Shown here piece after piece: positions 9,881 to 22,000 of a DNA stretch of 64,000 nt. The stretch covers positions 186,001-250,000 of the forward strand of contig MBPM02000013.1 in assembly GCA_001695595.3 (NCBI GenBank), given 5' to 3'. This stretch comes from Plasmopara viticola. Lineage: Eukaryota; Oomycota; Peronosporomycetes; Peronosporales; Peronosporaceae. The first letter of the stretch is position 1, and each line of letters starts with the position of its first letter. The translations under genes were made by a program, and so were the position numbers. The notes beneath the pieces are model-generated. The model ran no database searches. It saw only the letters and a program-made list of their open reading frames with translations, and was not told the origin of the DNA.

Positions 9881-10384
9881 GTTATGAAAACAACGAAATT
9901 TTCAGTGCTTACTCTGGATGATTTTTCGGCTCCCTATGTGACTGAAAGTTTGTATGCCTGCCATCCTCAATTTACAGTTTTAACCTACTTTTGGTATACT
10001 TCCAGATACTACAACAGTAGCTAGGCAATTTGCTGGATAAAAGTGTAATGAAATTTGTTCAATTCAAGACTCACCTATAGCAGTATTCGCACGCGGCTAA
10101 ATCTACAGCGATATGCACAAGCTAGCATGTCGCTTGTTTTCTTTCAAAATCTTTTGTTCCAAGTGGAGCAAGTACGCATCTTTAAAATGATAAGCGTGAG
10201 TGCCACGTGCATTCAAGAAAGCACACATTGTTATAAGTCGGAAGGGAAAAGGGACAATTGCGCGCAACATATACAATAAACACTTTTCCTCGTAAAAATC
10301 TTATATTTAACGTAGTAGCCTTGTTCACGAAGTGCCTTGGTGATTATTTTACTCGGAGAGAATGCGGTTTTCAAATATTGTTTC
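9881..10384 (-). other. 3' flank of A5, no gene seen
   Basis: Inverse of 5174-5594 with about 80 extra bases. No gene supported. Confidence 0.6.
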
Positions 10385-12241
10385 TTATTGCGATGGGTCT
10401 GGGTGAACAGCTAGTGACTCTTTTTCGCACAGAAAGCGGTGTCTCTCGCAAAACGGGTAAAACTTGTCGTACGTTTTAAGCAGCTTCATGAGATATTCGG
10501 TTCGGAGTTCAATCAGATAGTTTACATCACCTGCTTCCATGTGCTCAGTCGCTCTCATTGTATTTACTCGCTCCAAGCCCAATGCGGTCTCTAATTCCAT
10601 CCGATCTAGACGACATACATAGCCGTTTAAATAATGGCCTGCATATTTACATTTTCTCGGATCTGGTGAGTTTGCTTTCCAATTGAACATTCTCCACATC
10701 ATTTTAATCATTCCAGGCGTCGGTGCAAAATCAGGCTTTGAGTTCTCTACAAACTTGTCAAGCATTAGCATGACTTTGCTTTGTTCGTTCTTTTCCAGAA
10801 CAGACTTTTCGTAATGTGATATCGTCTCCTTCGCTCGATTTGTCTCTTCGTCCACAAGCTCAAAAATCTGAGATCTGTCGCGCGACCCTTTGCCTTGCCC
10901 ACCTGGAAGCAAGTCTTCGTTAAGACCGGAGCTTGGCGGTGTTTTCAACACATTGAAACGTTGTTTGCCGCTTTGAATAGTATAGGTATCGGCAATACGG
11001 GGAAAGTGGCCTGATGCCGCGAGTTGGTCATCGCCTCGAGAAACTTCCTCAAAGATCTTGTTCACAGCTTTTTTGTCTGCCCATTTTAAATTGGCGGTTT
11101 TCACGGCATTCTTTACGTCCTTAAACATGTTTTTTTTCAACCTTCGTGTTTCTCGTCTCTTTCGTCCCCAGCGCAGCAAAATAAGGAGCCACTTCGACGC
11201 TAGACTTTGCAATTCTACTCTTCATCTGTAGCGCTACTTGAAGTCTCGACGCTACACTAAAGTTGCTGCGGAATTTTAGGGTTGGAATGACAAAAGCTGA
11301 AAAAAATCACGGTATATGCGCATCCACCTCCTAAGACATAGTGGCCGCAAAAGGCAAAGCTGGATCTCCTCTAAATTCTTTAAAGATTGCTCTTGTAATT
11401 CCCGCAACCTTGGATTCAAAACCGTGTTGGAATTTAAACCCAGCTCCTTCAGCGATTGTAGTTTCATTTGCATCAGCATTCCACTGTACTGAGTGTACGT
11501 TTGATCTAATCATGGTATCCAATTGTCATCATCTTTGATCATGCCAAGCATCTTTCTCGTCTCATGTTTTGTCGGTTCAAAAACCGCCGAGTTGCGCTTA
11601 AGATGTTGTAAATACAAGCTGCAAACATTTTGAACATCATCGTTACTCAAGGTCCTTGGTGCAAGCGTCTTCTTGTCACGACTGATGCCAGGTTGTGCCT
11701 CCGTGATCTCTAAAGACGCACTAGTGCGCAGTTTCTTGGGCTGACCACCTGACAACTTTTTCGGAGTGGCGGAACCTGAAGCCTGTCCCGGACTCGTTAG
11801 CGCTTGAGCGGTGCGTTTGTTGCTTAAATGACTACGTGACACGTCAAGGTTGCTAGCCGAATACGTGCGAGGGTCCTAGTCATGTAAAATGTGGTATGCC
11901 TCCAACGCACCCGTAGAAGTCTCTTCCGGTGGAGCATTTAAATCAAAGGTGAAATGGGTCGCTTTTCTTACGGTATCCAAAGCCTCTTCGCCGGATGAAG
12001 CCGTGATTCTCGTGGGAGCTTCCGGTATACGCTCTTCATCAGCCGCGGTGACCGCCAAGTTGTCGTGTGGTTCATGGCTGCCTTGAAGGAATGTTCTGGG
12101 CGATGATTTGGTGCCCATACTACCTGGTATCACTCCATCATGGTAAGACGTTTGTCGGTATTCAGATCGATTGGCCTCGGCAGCTGCTCGGATGCTGTTT
12201 GTGATGAGAAGCGCAGTCGTCACGTAGAATGCGCCGCGCAT
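10385..12241 (-). pseudogene. effector A5, broken recombinant copy
   Basis: Reads on the minus strand from the MRGAFYVTTALLITNS leader to the PSQ end and spans 1857 bases, as A1 does. The signal peptide, the degenerate RXLR position (RTFLQG), EER and DLNAPP (11927-11944) are intact in the first 121 codons. A TAG then interrupts at about 11876, at the same Gln codon as in A2. A TGA replaces a Cys codon near 11510, and a run of T near 11300 has one extra base, shifting the frame. The promoter and 5' end are of the A1 class but the body is of the A2 class. This is expected if an unequal exchange joined the two tandem genes. Confidence 0.85.
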
Positions 12242-12985
12242 GGCCTTGATGAGCAGGGTGATGTGGTTTTCAATTATGGTTTCGGACTGCCGAGATTTAT
12301 AATATTTAATGCGGCAATATATCAGGTTTTATCTATAAATTTTATAAAGGTGGTAAGAAACCGTTAAGAAATTGATGGCTCCCCGTGCACCTATCGGTAC
12401 ATCTACCGGCTCGCATACTGAGGGATACCGAAATGGAAATTGCAGAAGGTAAATTTATTAAATTAGGTATTGCACACCAGAGACCAGGAATATTAGAATC
12501 ATTCACCCGAAGGTCGTGTATCTTCCTGCACGACTCGGGTGCTGTGTGACCCACTTCAAGTCAAATACTTTCATCAAGAAAGACGAGTATAATAGAGATT
12601 ACTCTAACGCTGCTTATTATGTCAAACTTTTGTCGTGCTATCGCATGACTTGCCGCAAATGGAAACGTTTTGGAATTTTGAAGAAAGTGACCAAACAATA
12701 AATATGTACGCAAATAATTTTTACAGTACAGTAAAGGTGGTAAGTACTCACTGCGATCTCGTGACCGACAAGTTAATGAGTACGAATACAGACTCAAGAC
12801 TATTCCGCAATTTTCCAACTACACCGAAAGTGGACAGAGACAGGCCCAAGCTTGCTCACCCACTTTTTCAGCCGTCAAATCGCTCTCGCTCCGCCCCCCC
12901 CGTTTAGCAAGTCGTGCCGAGCTAAACAGTCACCAAAGTTTACGTCAACTTGACAATTAGGCGCTTACAGTATTTAACTGTAGGT
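12242..12985 (-). repeat. 5' flank of A5, inverse copy of 1-744
   Basis: Near-exact inverse of the A1 upstream region including the promoter block (12385-12436). It forms the outer end of the right arm of a 13 kb imperfect palindrome with the window start. Confidence 0.9.
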
Positions 12986-13061
12986 TCAACCGTGCCAAAC
13001 GACAAAACTAAAATAAAAAAGAAGAAGTAGCACAAAAATGGGAATTTTTACCTGTTAAATC

Positions 13062-14684
13062 ATGACGGGTCCCCAAAGGGACAAAAAATGGCGCCAGACA
13101 TGGCAAAATGCTGCACCAAGAGCCGAATTTCCACGTCCGGCTGACGCTGTTTTTTGAAAAGGCGGAAGCTGCTTTGTTGAATCCGGAGCGTGACCCACAC
13201 GACAAGCGTTGCGCCGCTTTAGCTGAAGTACCCCATCAGGTCTCTCCCGAACTATGCCTTCCAATGTGGATTCCGGCTAGAGAGCTCACGTCTACTTTTT
13301 CTGATACGGAAATAATGACCTCACTCGGTTCAACGCCGTAGACACCGTTGTGGTCGTCTAATTTGGCCCATCTTCGTGACTTTAAGGCTATTCGTAATGC
13401 TGGAATTAGTTTTCAGTGCACCGATCAGGAGGTGTGCAGAGAATTGGGTGGTGAAACTGTGACCATTTGCGGTCGCAAATTTAAAGTTCAACCTTATTCC
13501 AAGTACAGTCACTGGTATTATGTGGAACTTCAGCGCCTTCGGATGACGCATCGGATGGCCTTATTTATGACTATTATGCCCAAAAAGGTGCACCTCCGGT
13601 GTTTTTTACACCGGCCCATGTTGTTGGTGGTCTTCGTTCACGCAGCCGCCAGGTGTATTTTAACAAAAAAAAGCCTCCGGTCTCAATTATGCTGGATAAG
13701 CGGAGCCCGCTTCGACAAATCCACCTTTCAGGTCACGGCTTTTCGGTGGTTCACCACCGTAACAGGGCCTACAATAACGTGGTCCCTCCCTTTATTGAGG
13801 AATTGAGAAAAAGCCAAATTCGCAAATCTGAGCCACCAAGTCGCATATCAGATGCTGCTGGAAGCATTCCACCAGCGGATGACAATGAGAGTGACTCAAA
13901 AGACCATTCGGCAATGAGTGACGATTCTGGGTTGGCATGTGAGCCGCATAGTGGGGATCACTATGATTCAGAACTCGGTCCAATTTCCTCAATGGAAGAC
14001 ATTGAGCCTACAATTATGGCTAGATCAAAATCGGTCTGGCCAAGTGAAGGCGAGCCAAAATTTTCGGTGGGATCAATTACAACGGCTGGTTTTTCGCCTG
14101 CGCGCATTCTTCGGGCAAAACAATTGGTCTTTAGTACCGTTGCCACCCCGACTGTGGATTTGCGGCGTTCACCTCCCTCGCAACGGGAATATCCGCCTAT
14201 TTTCTTTATAAACTCTTACGAATGGCTTCGTGAAGGCTCGGAAGGACCCAATTCGCCGGACCAAAATATCATTCTCTGGGACACAAATATGGACCCACCT
14301 CAGTCTGTGGCGTCTTTTGTAACAGTCTCGAGGGTGAGCGAAGAAATATTGAATGGGGCCGTTTACCAAGGCAATGTTGAAGAATTAACCCTTTCTCAAC
14401 TCTGCGCGGTGATTGAGGATTTCTTGGGATCTTTTACCCAGATTACTGACCCGGACATACTAACAACGGTCCAAGCACAACCAAGCCTTCACCGAGTTTT
14501 ACTCGATTCGGAAGTGGATGCCAATTTCCACCACATTCGGTCTAAGGCTTTTGGTCACGCGGTCCTCCGAAGTTGGGCTCACGTGATTACCCTTCGTCAG
14601 CCGATGGGTCAATATCAGGCCGCGTCTCAGCACTTTACCCAAACCAGACGACTTCCAGTCACTTTTGGGTCAATTATGCCCTAA
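13062..14684 (+). pseudogene. LINE-1 ORF1 (gag-like), frameshifted
   Basis: Begins at the ATG at 13062. An extra T near 13150, a TAG at 13339-13341 and a frame change near 13560 break it. The last open piece (13599-14684, 361 residues) ends before the endonuclease. The protein has no domain I can name, but the same sequence is encoded by LINE-2 (28476-30081) and, more distantly, by LINE-3 (48213-49223), so it is the family's first frame. A Ser/Asp-rich stretch lies near 13860-13990. Confidence 0.65.
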
Positions 14685-15076
14685 GCAGACCCAATTCTAA
14701 TTAAAATTAAAACTGGCTGAGGCCAATCTAGCTCTGCAAATTATTGCACCTAGCATCTATATGGACCCACTTAAATTGAGTTCGGTTCTCGAGAAGGCAG
14801 CATCGTCACTGCCCCACTCGTTGTGGTTATTATGGGACAATTCAACTCTGTCCGCCATAATGAATTCTCCCTTGATGAAAAGAATTTTGGCTGGGCCACT
14901 TCCCTATGAATTACGCAAACCTTTTGAGTATCTGCGCAAGCAGGCCACTTTAGTGGACCCCCAGGTCTCCATTTACCCCTAAAGTACAATGGACTCTAAA
15001 GGGATACTCAATTTATGCGAATGGAATAAACGATATATCACAACGAACCCTAAATTACTTCTCAAACAATTTTCAC

Positions 15077-15493
15077 ATGGTGGGAATTCAAGAAACAAAA
15101 TTTACGGGGAACAAAAGCTTTCAAAGAGCCCTATTTCACTGGAAAACAGCTTCCCAGCTCAACACCAGTTTTTGGTCTCACGATAATATGAACACTTTTA
15201 CAGGTCAAGCTGGTGTTGGTTTGTTATTAACACCTACTTGCCCTATCCGCAATCTTCAAGACGTTACGCGCCGGCACGTCACTTCTATGGATATCCTCTC
15301 CCGTTATCTCCTGATCCGTGGAAATATTGAATCGGCTATGATATACATTCACGTGCTATACGCCCCAGTTCAGCCGGGACACCGGGCTGATTTTTTCGGA
15401 AATTTGCCACGTCATTTTGAGGAAAACAGTCTTTGTAATGTCCTGGGGGACTTTAATACCGTCATTTCCAGTCAACTAGATCAGGCATGGTAA
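15077..15493 (+). pseudogene. LINE-1 endonuclease, N-terminal part
   Basis: Contains GIQETK near the start and LGDFNT near the end, the metal-binding motifs of the exonuclease-endonuclease-phosphatase fold used by LINEs to nick the target. The frame then runs out, because the C-terminal half has been inverted (next feature). The upstream ATG at 14989 belongs to another frame. Confidence 0.75.
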
Positions 15494-15995
15494 AGATTTT
15501 CAAGCACCCGCATGCGTTCATATTATTTTTCAGGAACAACTCACGCAGAAAAATAGAATCGTTTCGTTTGTGTTCATCTAAAAGGAATCCCGGATTATAG
15601 GAAGTTTTATTAGGAGCCCAGAAAGAGTCTGCTTACTCATTTAAGGTTTTGTGCAAATACTCTTGGGCTTCAGGCAACTGGATTACCCAAACTGGGCATT
15701 TCCATGGGGCCTTTTTTGACGGTCTGAAGATTGAACATCCAAGTCGAAACGAAATTCCAGTATGGTCGCCAATTCCTGCCAAGTTTTTAAAATCGTGGTG
15801 AATATCCTGAAAATCCGTGTGAAAAAGTTGAGTGCTGACTAAAATATAGTCAATTCTTGAAGTTGAGTTGGGGCTTGTAATTTGTTGGAGATGGGGGTTT
15901 TGAAGTCGCCAAGAGTCGACCAGACTGATTGAACTCATCCAGTCAAGCAATTCATTGCGCCCTTGAAGACGAATTCGATTGCCGTGTCGTTAAGT
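15488..15995 (-). other. inverted internal segment of LINE-1 carrying the endonuclease C-terminus
   Basis: The minus strand (15633-15950) encodes SRIDYILVS and GDHTGIS, the C-terminal endonuclease motifs that should follow 15493 on the plus strand. Joining the ends in the other direction restores the endonuclease order. The same inversion is present in LINE-2 (about 27130-27655), so it is older than the duplication. Confidence 0.75.
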
Positions 15996-16069
15996 CAACG
16001 AACTTCAGCATCTGCACGCTCAGGAACCATCTAGTGTCCATCCTGACCGTATTACTATTGCAAAACCCC

Positions 16070-17053
16070 AGCTTTAAGAAAAACTTGCTCTTAAAAATAT
16101 TTTAGACCGCCAGCCATTCTCCACAAGACGCCCATCCCAGTCGATTCACGAAGACCCCTTCACAACTTTTGAGTTTTATTGGGCGCTAACACACACGGCA
16201 ATTGGAAAAACTCCGGGACCGGACGGCCTTCCTGTTGAATATTATAAGACAGATCTACCCCTTTGGAGCAAAATATTCGAAGTTATATATGCTGCTAAAT
16301 TCCAAAAGGGAAAAATAAAAAAATTTCAGTGGGGGGTTCATGTCTCGCTTCTATATAAAAAAGGCGATCGGGAACTTTCCAGCAATTATCGACCAATTTC
16401 ATTACTTTATGTGGACGCTAAAATCGGGCCCAAAATTTTGGCCCATAGGCTCGGGGAATATTACTTCACCCGGACCAATTTGGATTTGTACCGGGCCGGG
16501 ATATTCGCCACGCACATTTACGGTTTCAAGCTTTGACCCAATTACTTGGGGGTGGCAATTCTCCGGCTGGCGCCGTTCTACTAGATTTCGCTAAAGCCTT
16601 TGATAGTGTCGTATGGGACGCACTCGATATGGTTCCAATGCACTATGGATTTCGGGACCAATTCCGCTGCTGGATACGAATCCTCTTCCCGGGTACCCTA
16701 ACTACCCTGATGTCCAATGGCCAACCACTTGACCCATTTGAACTAGGTGCGGGGGTCCAACAAGGGGACCCATTATCGCCGGCATTATTTGTGCTCTTGA
16801 TTGAGCCTTTGCTTAATTTCCTTCGAGTTCGTCTTCAAAATTATGGTCTTCAAAGTAAATCGGCCACTCACTCAATTAGTGGTACTCACTCAATTTGTGA
16901 CTCTAAATCTTTAAATGATTCGACCCATACAGTTATTAGCTTTGCTGATGACTGCACCGAACTCCTTTATGATTCACGCCATACCAATTACTTTTTAAAA
17001 TTGGTAGGGAATATTCGTGAGGCCTTTGGGATGAGTCTAAATACGGCTAAGAC
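16070..17053 (+). pseudogene. LINE-1 reverse transcriptase, broken
   Basis: Fragments in shifting frames show the RT palm motifs: LLDFAKAFDSVVW (motif A), GAGVQQGDPLSP (motif B) and SFADDCTELLYD (motif C). The best open piece is 16533-17053. Frame changes occur near 16340 and 16530. Copia-A interrupts the gene 21 bases after the NTAK stretch. Confidence 0.8.
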
Positions 17054-17059
17054 AGTAAT
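17054..17059 (-). other. target-site duplication, right side of Copia-A
   Basis: AGTAAT on the plus strand, the complement of ATTACT at 7201-7206. Confidence 0.85.
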
Positions 17060-17349
17060 TTTTAAGAATAGGACGCAGAGGATTCAGGTGAAGACGGCTT
17101 GTGATCGAAAAGGCAAAATCAAAAGTGAATCATTAAGACTTAGTTCGCACTACTGCTACATCTAAGCTTAGAACCTTCTAGAAGCTTCTGACGTCATTGT
17201 CTGACGTCATCGTCTTACGTCATCGTCTGACGTCATCGTCTTACGTTATCGTCTGACGTCACCTACTGGTACCCTACCGGTACCTTACCGGAATACCCAC
17301 ACATGCAAAAACATACATATTACACATAGCCACAGCATCACCTTCAACA
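17060..17349 (-). repeat. Copia-A 3' LTR
   Basis: A 290-base reverse counterpart of 7207-7497, starting TGTTGAAGG on the minus strand and carrying the same six phased CRE-like sites (17189-17261). A short purine run, AAGAGAGAG, directly before it is the polypurine tract. Confidence 0.9.
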
Positions 17350-18826
17350 CTCTCTCTTGATGTGTGCGTGTGTTCGGCTACTTTCCGTCGCTTAGGCATA
17401 GATCAAAGACGAAACTTTCATGCTTGATTCGCCCGAGTACCTTCGTCAGTCCATCCGCTACCATCTCATCCGTCGGCTTGTACTCCAGTGTTATGACACC
17501 TTCTTCCACTTTCTCACGTAAGAAACGGTATTTGATGTCAATGTGCTTGGTTCGCGCATGGAAGATTGGGTTCTTTGCTTACGCAATGCAGCCTTGGTTG
17601 TCTTGGTAGATCATCGTAGGCCCTTCCAATACACAGCCCATATCACTCAAAAGCAGACGCAGCCACACTGCCGCTTGAGTCGCAGAGTATAAGACCATAT
17701 ACTCCGCCTCGGTACTTGATGTTGCCACAGTAGGTTGCCTTTTAGACTTCCATGATACTACGCTGCCATTAAGGAAGAAAGCGTAGCCTGTCGTGGAGCG
17801 GCGTGAGTCTAAGTCGCTTGCCCATGACGCATCCGCATAACCCTGTAGCTCTTCCTTGTTCTTTCCGCTAACCACAATACTGTAGTCTGCAGTCGTCTTC
17901 AAGTACTTCAGTATGCGCTTGGCCGCGATCCAATGTTGCATTCCATGGCGCTCGCAGTGCTTGGCCACTTCGCCCACTGCGTGGGCAACGTCTGGTCGCG
18001 TGCACGTTGCAACATACATCAATGCACCGACAAGCTCACGGTACGGCCACTTTGGCACAAACACGTCGTCATCTCGAAGTTTGATGAGCTTCTCACTCTC
18101 GTTCGCCGGTGTGTGCACCTCCTTCACTTGTCGACGCCATATTTTTCGGCCAGCCGTTTGATGTACGCGCGCTGGTCGATGCGGATGCTCTTATATACCG
18201 TGTCCCGCCGCACTTCAATCCCAAGACAGTACTTGAGCGGTCCCAACTCTTTGATGCTGAACTCGCTCTTGAGCGCGTTCTTGATAGCGTCGATGTGTTC
18301 TTGCATCCGCGCAAAGAGAATCAGGTCATCAACGTGGATGATGACAATGCTGAAATCACGCTGTGAGCGTCTCACGTAAACGCACAGGTCGGCCGCTGTA
18401 CGATCAAATCCTTGTTCTTAAAGGTGTGCGTTGAGTCGATTGTTCCATTCGCGAGCAGCCTGCTTTGTGCCGTAAAGCGCCTTGCGCAATAGACACTTTT
18501 TGCTTGGTTGCCGCATATGCTTGAGGCCGTCAGGCTGATCCATGTAGATCGCCTCCTTGACTTCGCCATACAGGAATGCTGTGTCGACATCGACGTTCTC
18601 TATCACCAGGTCCTGTTCGACCGCGAGCGCTAACGCTTCATTGATTGACTCCTTGCGCGCGACCGGCGCAGACGTCTCAAAGTAATCCACTCCTGGTCGC
18701 TGATTGAAGCCCTTGGCCACGAGTCGCGCCTTGAATTTGGCAATCTTGCCACTTGGCTCACGCTTGATGCGGAAGACCCACTTACACCCAATCGCCTTTT
18801 TGTCGCTCGGTAGATCCACAAGCGTC
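17350..18826 (-). pseudogene. Copia-A reverse transcriptase and RNase H, broken
   Basis: On the minus strand, 18819 to 18418 holds the start of the copia RT (KWVFRIKRE, FKARLVAKGF, DVDTAFLYGEV). The frame changes near 18420. It continues with the YxDD-type motif as HVDDLILF (18375-18124), then shifts again into the RNase H region (18127-17579, ATSSTEAEYM and YQDNQGCIA), followed by a stop. Copia-B interrupts it at 18827 with a GCGTC duplication. The protein resembles Copia-B throughout, but the gene is dead. Confidence 0.9.
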
Positions 18827-19032
18827 TGTTAAAGATTGATGTGCTGATCGAAGAAAGGCGGACGTTACTATGACCAGTGATTGGTCAATGCGATTGAATG
18901 GCTATCGTGCGCGAAAGGAATGAATGGCCAGCAAGAGAGACAGCAAAGAGTAGGACAAGGATGAACGCACAAATACTACTTACTGAGTTTATTTTTATTA
19001 ACATTCCGATCCCGAGTTTATTTTTATTAACA
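18827..19032 (+). repeat. Copia-B 5' LTR
   Basis: 206 bases, TGTTAA to TTAACA, with an internal repeat of a GAGTTTATTTTTATTAACA stretch at its 3' end. Confidence 0.95.
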
Positions 19033-19047
19033 GGTTATGAGCCCAAG
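19033..19047 (+). other. Copia-B primer-binding site containing the gag ATG
   Basis: GGTTATGAGCCCAAG abuts the LTR and is identical to that of Copia-A, whereas the following bases differ. The ATG at 19037 opens gag-pol. Confidence 0.8.
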
Positions 19048-22000
19048 TAACGACTCCGGTGTCAAGATCGAGCCATTCGACGGATCCAACTACGCGTTAT
19101 GGAGCTACAAGATGAAGATGTCTTTGATGTCCAAGGGATTGTGGGGAGCCGTCTCTGGCGAAGGCGCACCCAATGCGGTCAAGGAGCAGCAAGCACACGC
19201 TGCGATCGCGCTCAACTTGAGTGACTCTCAGCTGATGCACGTGATCGACGCAACGTCAGCGACCGAAGCGTGGGGAAGACTGGCAAGGTTTCACCACACT
19301 CAAGACATGGCGAATCGGCTTTGGCTGAAGGAGAAGTTCGCTTCGTTCAAGTACACGGCGTCGAACATGAGTGGACATGTGATGGAGCTTGAAGACCTGG
19401 TGATGAAGATGAGAAGTGCAAACTGTGCTCCAAGTGAAGAAGACATATGCGCAGTCATGCTAAGGAGCCTTCCTGCAAGCTACGAGAGCTTAGTGCAGGC
19501 GTTCCGGATGTCGATCACCAGCTTCGAATTCAGCAGTCTCGTGAGTAAGCTGATTGCTGAAGAAGTGCGCCAGAAGGAGGCGGCACGAGTAGAGGAAGCA
19601 ACGGCTCTCTACACAAACAAGCGAAGCGTCAAGCAGCACCCGAAGAAGCAACAAGGACGACGTCCCAAAGGACCGTCGGGGGTGTGCTACAATTGTGGCA
19701 AGGTCGGCCACTATGCTAGAGATTGCCGTTCAAGTCGGATTCCAAGAGAAGCAAACCATGACCAGTCCAACATCGCGTTCAATGCCAGTGAGGGCTACGC
19801 GAGCAACTGCTGGGTCATGGACAGCGGAGCATCGGCGCATATGTGCAAGGATCGAGGATCCTTCGTGGACTACAAGATAGTTGAACAGCCGCGCAGTGTT
19901 TCAAGCGCGAAGAACGATGTGAAGCTCAAGGTCATCGGCTACGGAACGGTCAAGCTTCGGGTTTGGACCGGGCATGCGTGGATCGATGCCACGCTGGAAA
20001 ATACTCTGCACGTTCAAGAACTGTCGAAGAATTTGTTCTCGCTTACGGCTGCAGCAGCACGAGGAATGACGATCGAGATTACCCGCGACGAGTGCGTGGT
20101 GAAGCGTGGCGGCACACCGGTTGCCACGGGAAGGAAACAGGGTTTCCTGATGTACCTCAACATCGAGGCTGATGCGGAGTGCCATGTTGCAGAGACAGAA
20201 GCAGAGCTATGGCACCGAAGACTGGGTCACGCATCGTATGGCACGGTAAACGCTCTGGTCAAGGATGGAAGAATCAAGGGAGAAGAGATGAAGATGGACT
20301 TTGTATGCGATGTGTGCGCAACATCCAAGCAAGTGCGAAAGTCTTTCAATACAAGTGAGGAAGACGCAGAGCTCAGGGAGGCTGCGCGTTCCGATGAAGT
20401 GGTGTGTTCTGACGTACTCGGGCCAATCACGCCACTCTCAAAGTCCGGCTACAAGTACATTGTCAGCTTCATCATGATGAAAAACCGGTACACGACGGTC
20501 TTCCCGTTGCGGAAGAAGAGCGAAGTAACAAGCGCGTTCACAAGGTTTTACCGAGAGATCAAGACGCTGTCTGGGACAAAGGTCAAGGTTCTTCGAAGTG
20601 ACAACGGTGGGGAGTACCGGAACGCGGCGATGGACAACTTTTGCAAGGCAAAGTTTATCAAACAAGAGTTCACGGTACCGTTCAACCCTGAACAGAACGG
20701 TATGGCAGAGCGCATGAACCGGACACTGATCGAGATGACACGCTGCATGATCAAGGACAGTGGACTCGACAAGTCATACTGGTGTGAAGCTCTCATGACA
20801 GCGACAGACATCCGGAACGTGCTTCCAAACGCGTCGAACAAGAGATCAAGTCCATACGAGATGGTGTTTAAGCGGAAACCGCGTATCGACCACATGCGCG
20901 TATTTGGTGCGCAGTGTTACGCGCATGTGGCGAAGGCGGGACGCAAGAAACTGGATGATTCAGGCGTGAAGTGTTTCTTCCTTGGATATGCGAAGAAACA
21001 CAAGGCGTATCGACTTCTTGACGCGGACGACGGATCAATCAAGATTTCAAGAAGTGTGACGTTCGCTGAGCATCCCGTCTCGAAGGTACTGGAGAAGAAA
21101 AGAAATGTGATCGTCGACGTGATTGAAGACGAAGAAGAGACGGAGGCACCGTTTGAAGAGGAAGTTTTGAGGACACCACCGATGCGAACACGCCAGGAGC
21201 CGGGGAACGACGGGCAAGATAACGTGGTCGTTCAAGTTCCAACTCGTGCATCGAGCACACCTGGCCGAGATGGCGAAGAAGAGTGGATGGTGCGACCTGT
21301 TCGGAAGAAGCGTGGTCTGGTGCGCTACGACAAAGAATTCACGAACATACGCCGCGGTGAATTCAATCTGGACGACTTCGAGGGAGAGTTCGACTCTCAC
21401 CACTGTTTGGTCGCGGAGAGCAGTGGGGAACAAGCTTCCACCTACGAAGAAGTAATGAAGAGCGAATACAAGGATCAGTGGCTGGAAGCGATGAAGAGCG
21501 AGATGAAGTCACTTGAAGATCACAACACATGGAAGCTATTGGACATGCCACAGCATAAGAAGGCTGTTGGGTGCAAGTGGGTCTTCCGTATCAAGCGTGA
21601 TCCGAGTGGCAATATTGTGAAGTTCAAGGCACGCTTAGTCGCAAAGGGGTTTACGCAGCGCCCTGGAATTGACTACAATGAGACGTTTGCGCCAGTCGCA
21701 CGCAAAGAGTCGATTAATGCGGTGTTGGCGATCGCAGCGGCTGAAGACTTAGAAGCTGAAAATGTCGACGTTGATACAGCATTCCTGTATGGCGAAGTTG
21801 AAGAGGAGATCTACATGGACCAGCCAGATGGCTTCGAAGATGAAGAAAATCCGGCAAAGAAGTGCTTACTTCAAAAAGCACTTTACGGGACGAAGCAAGC
21901 TGCGCGACAGTGGAACAGCAAGCTCACCAAGCATCTGGAGAATCAAGGTTACAAGGGTACCTCGGCAGACCCATGTGTGTTCGTTCGTGTTTCGAGAAAC

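Larger units (their letters stand above)
13010..17053 (+). mobile_element. LINE-1, 5' part
   Basis: The first two thirds of a non-LTR retrotransposon: ORF1, apurinic-type endonuclease, and the reverse transcriptase up to just after the FADD motif. It is truncated by the Copia-A insertion at 17054 and continues at 7200 on the other strand. All frames contain stops or shifts, so it is dead. Adding both pieces plus the 790-base deletion gives about 6.0 kb, close to LINE-2 without its SINE. Confidence 0.85.

Noticed and set aside
1..12985. Possible large palindrome or amplification hairpin
   Set aside because: The arms are unequal (one has two effectors, the other one) and the centre is a copia half; the inversion of a tandem array explains it without a hairpin.
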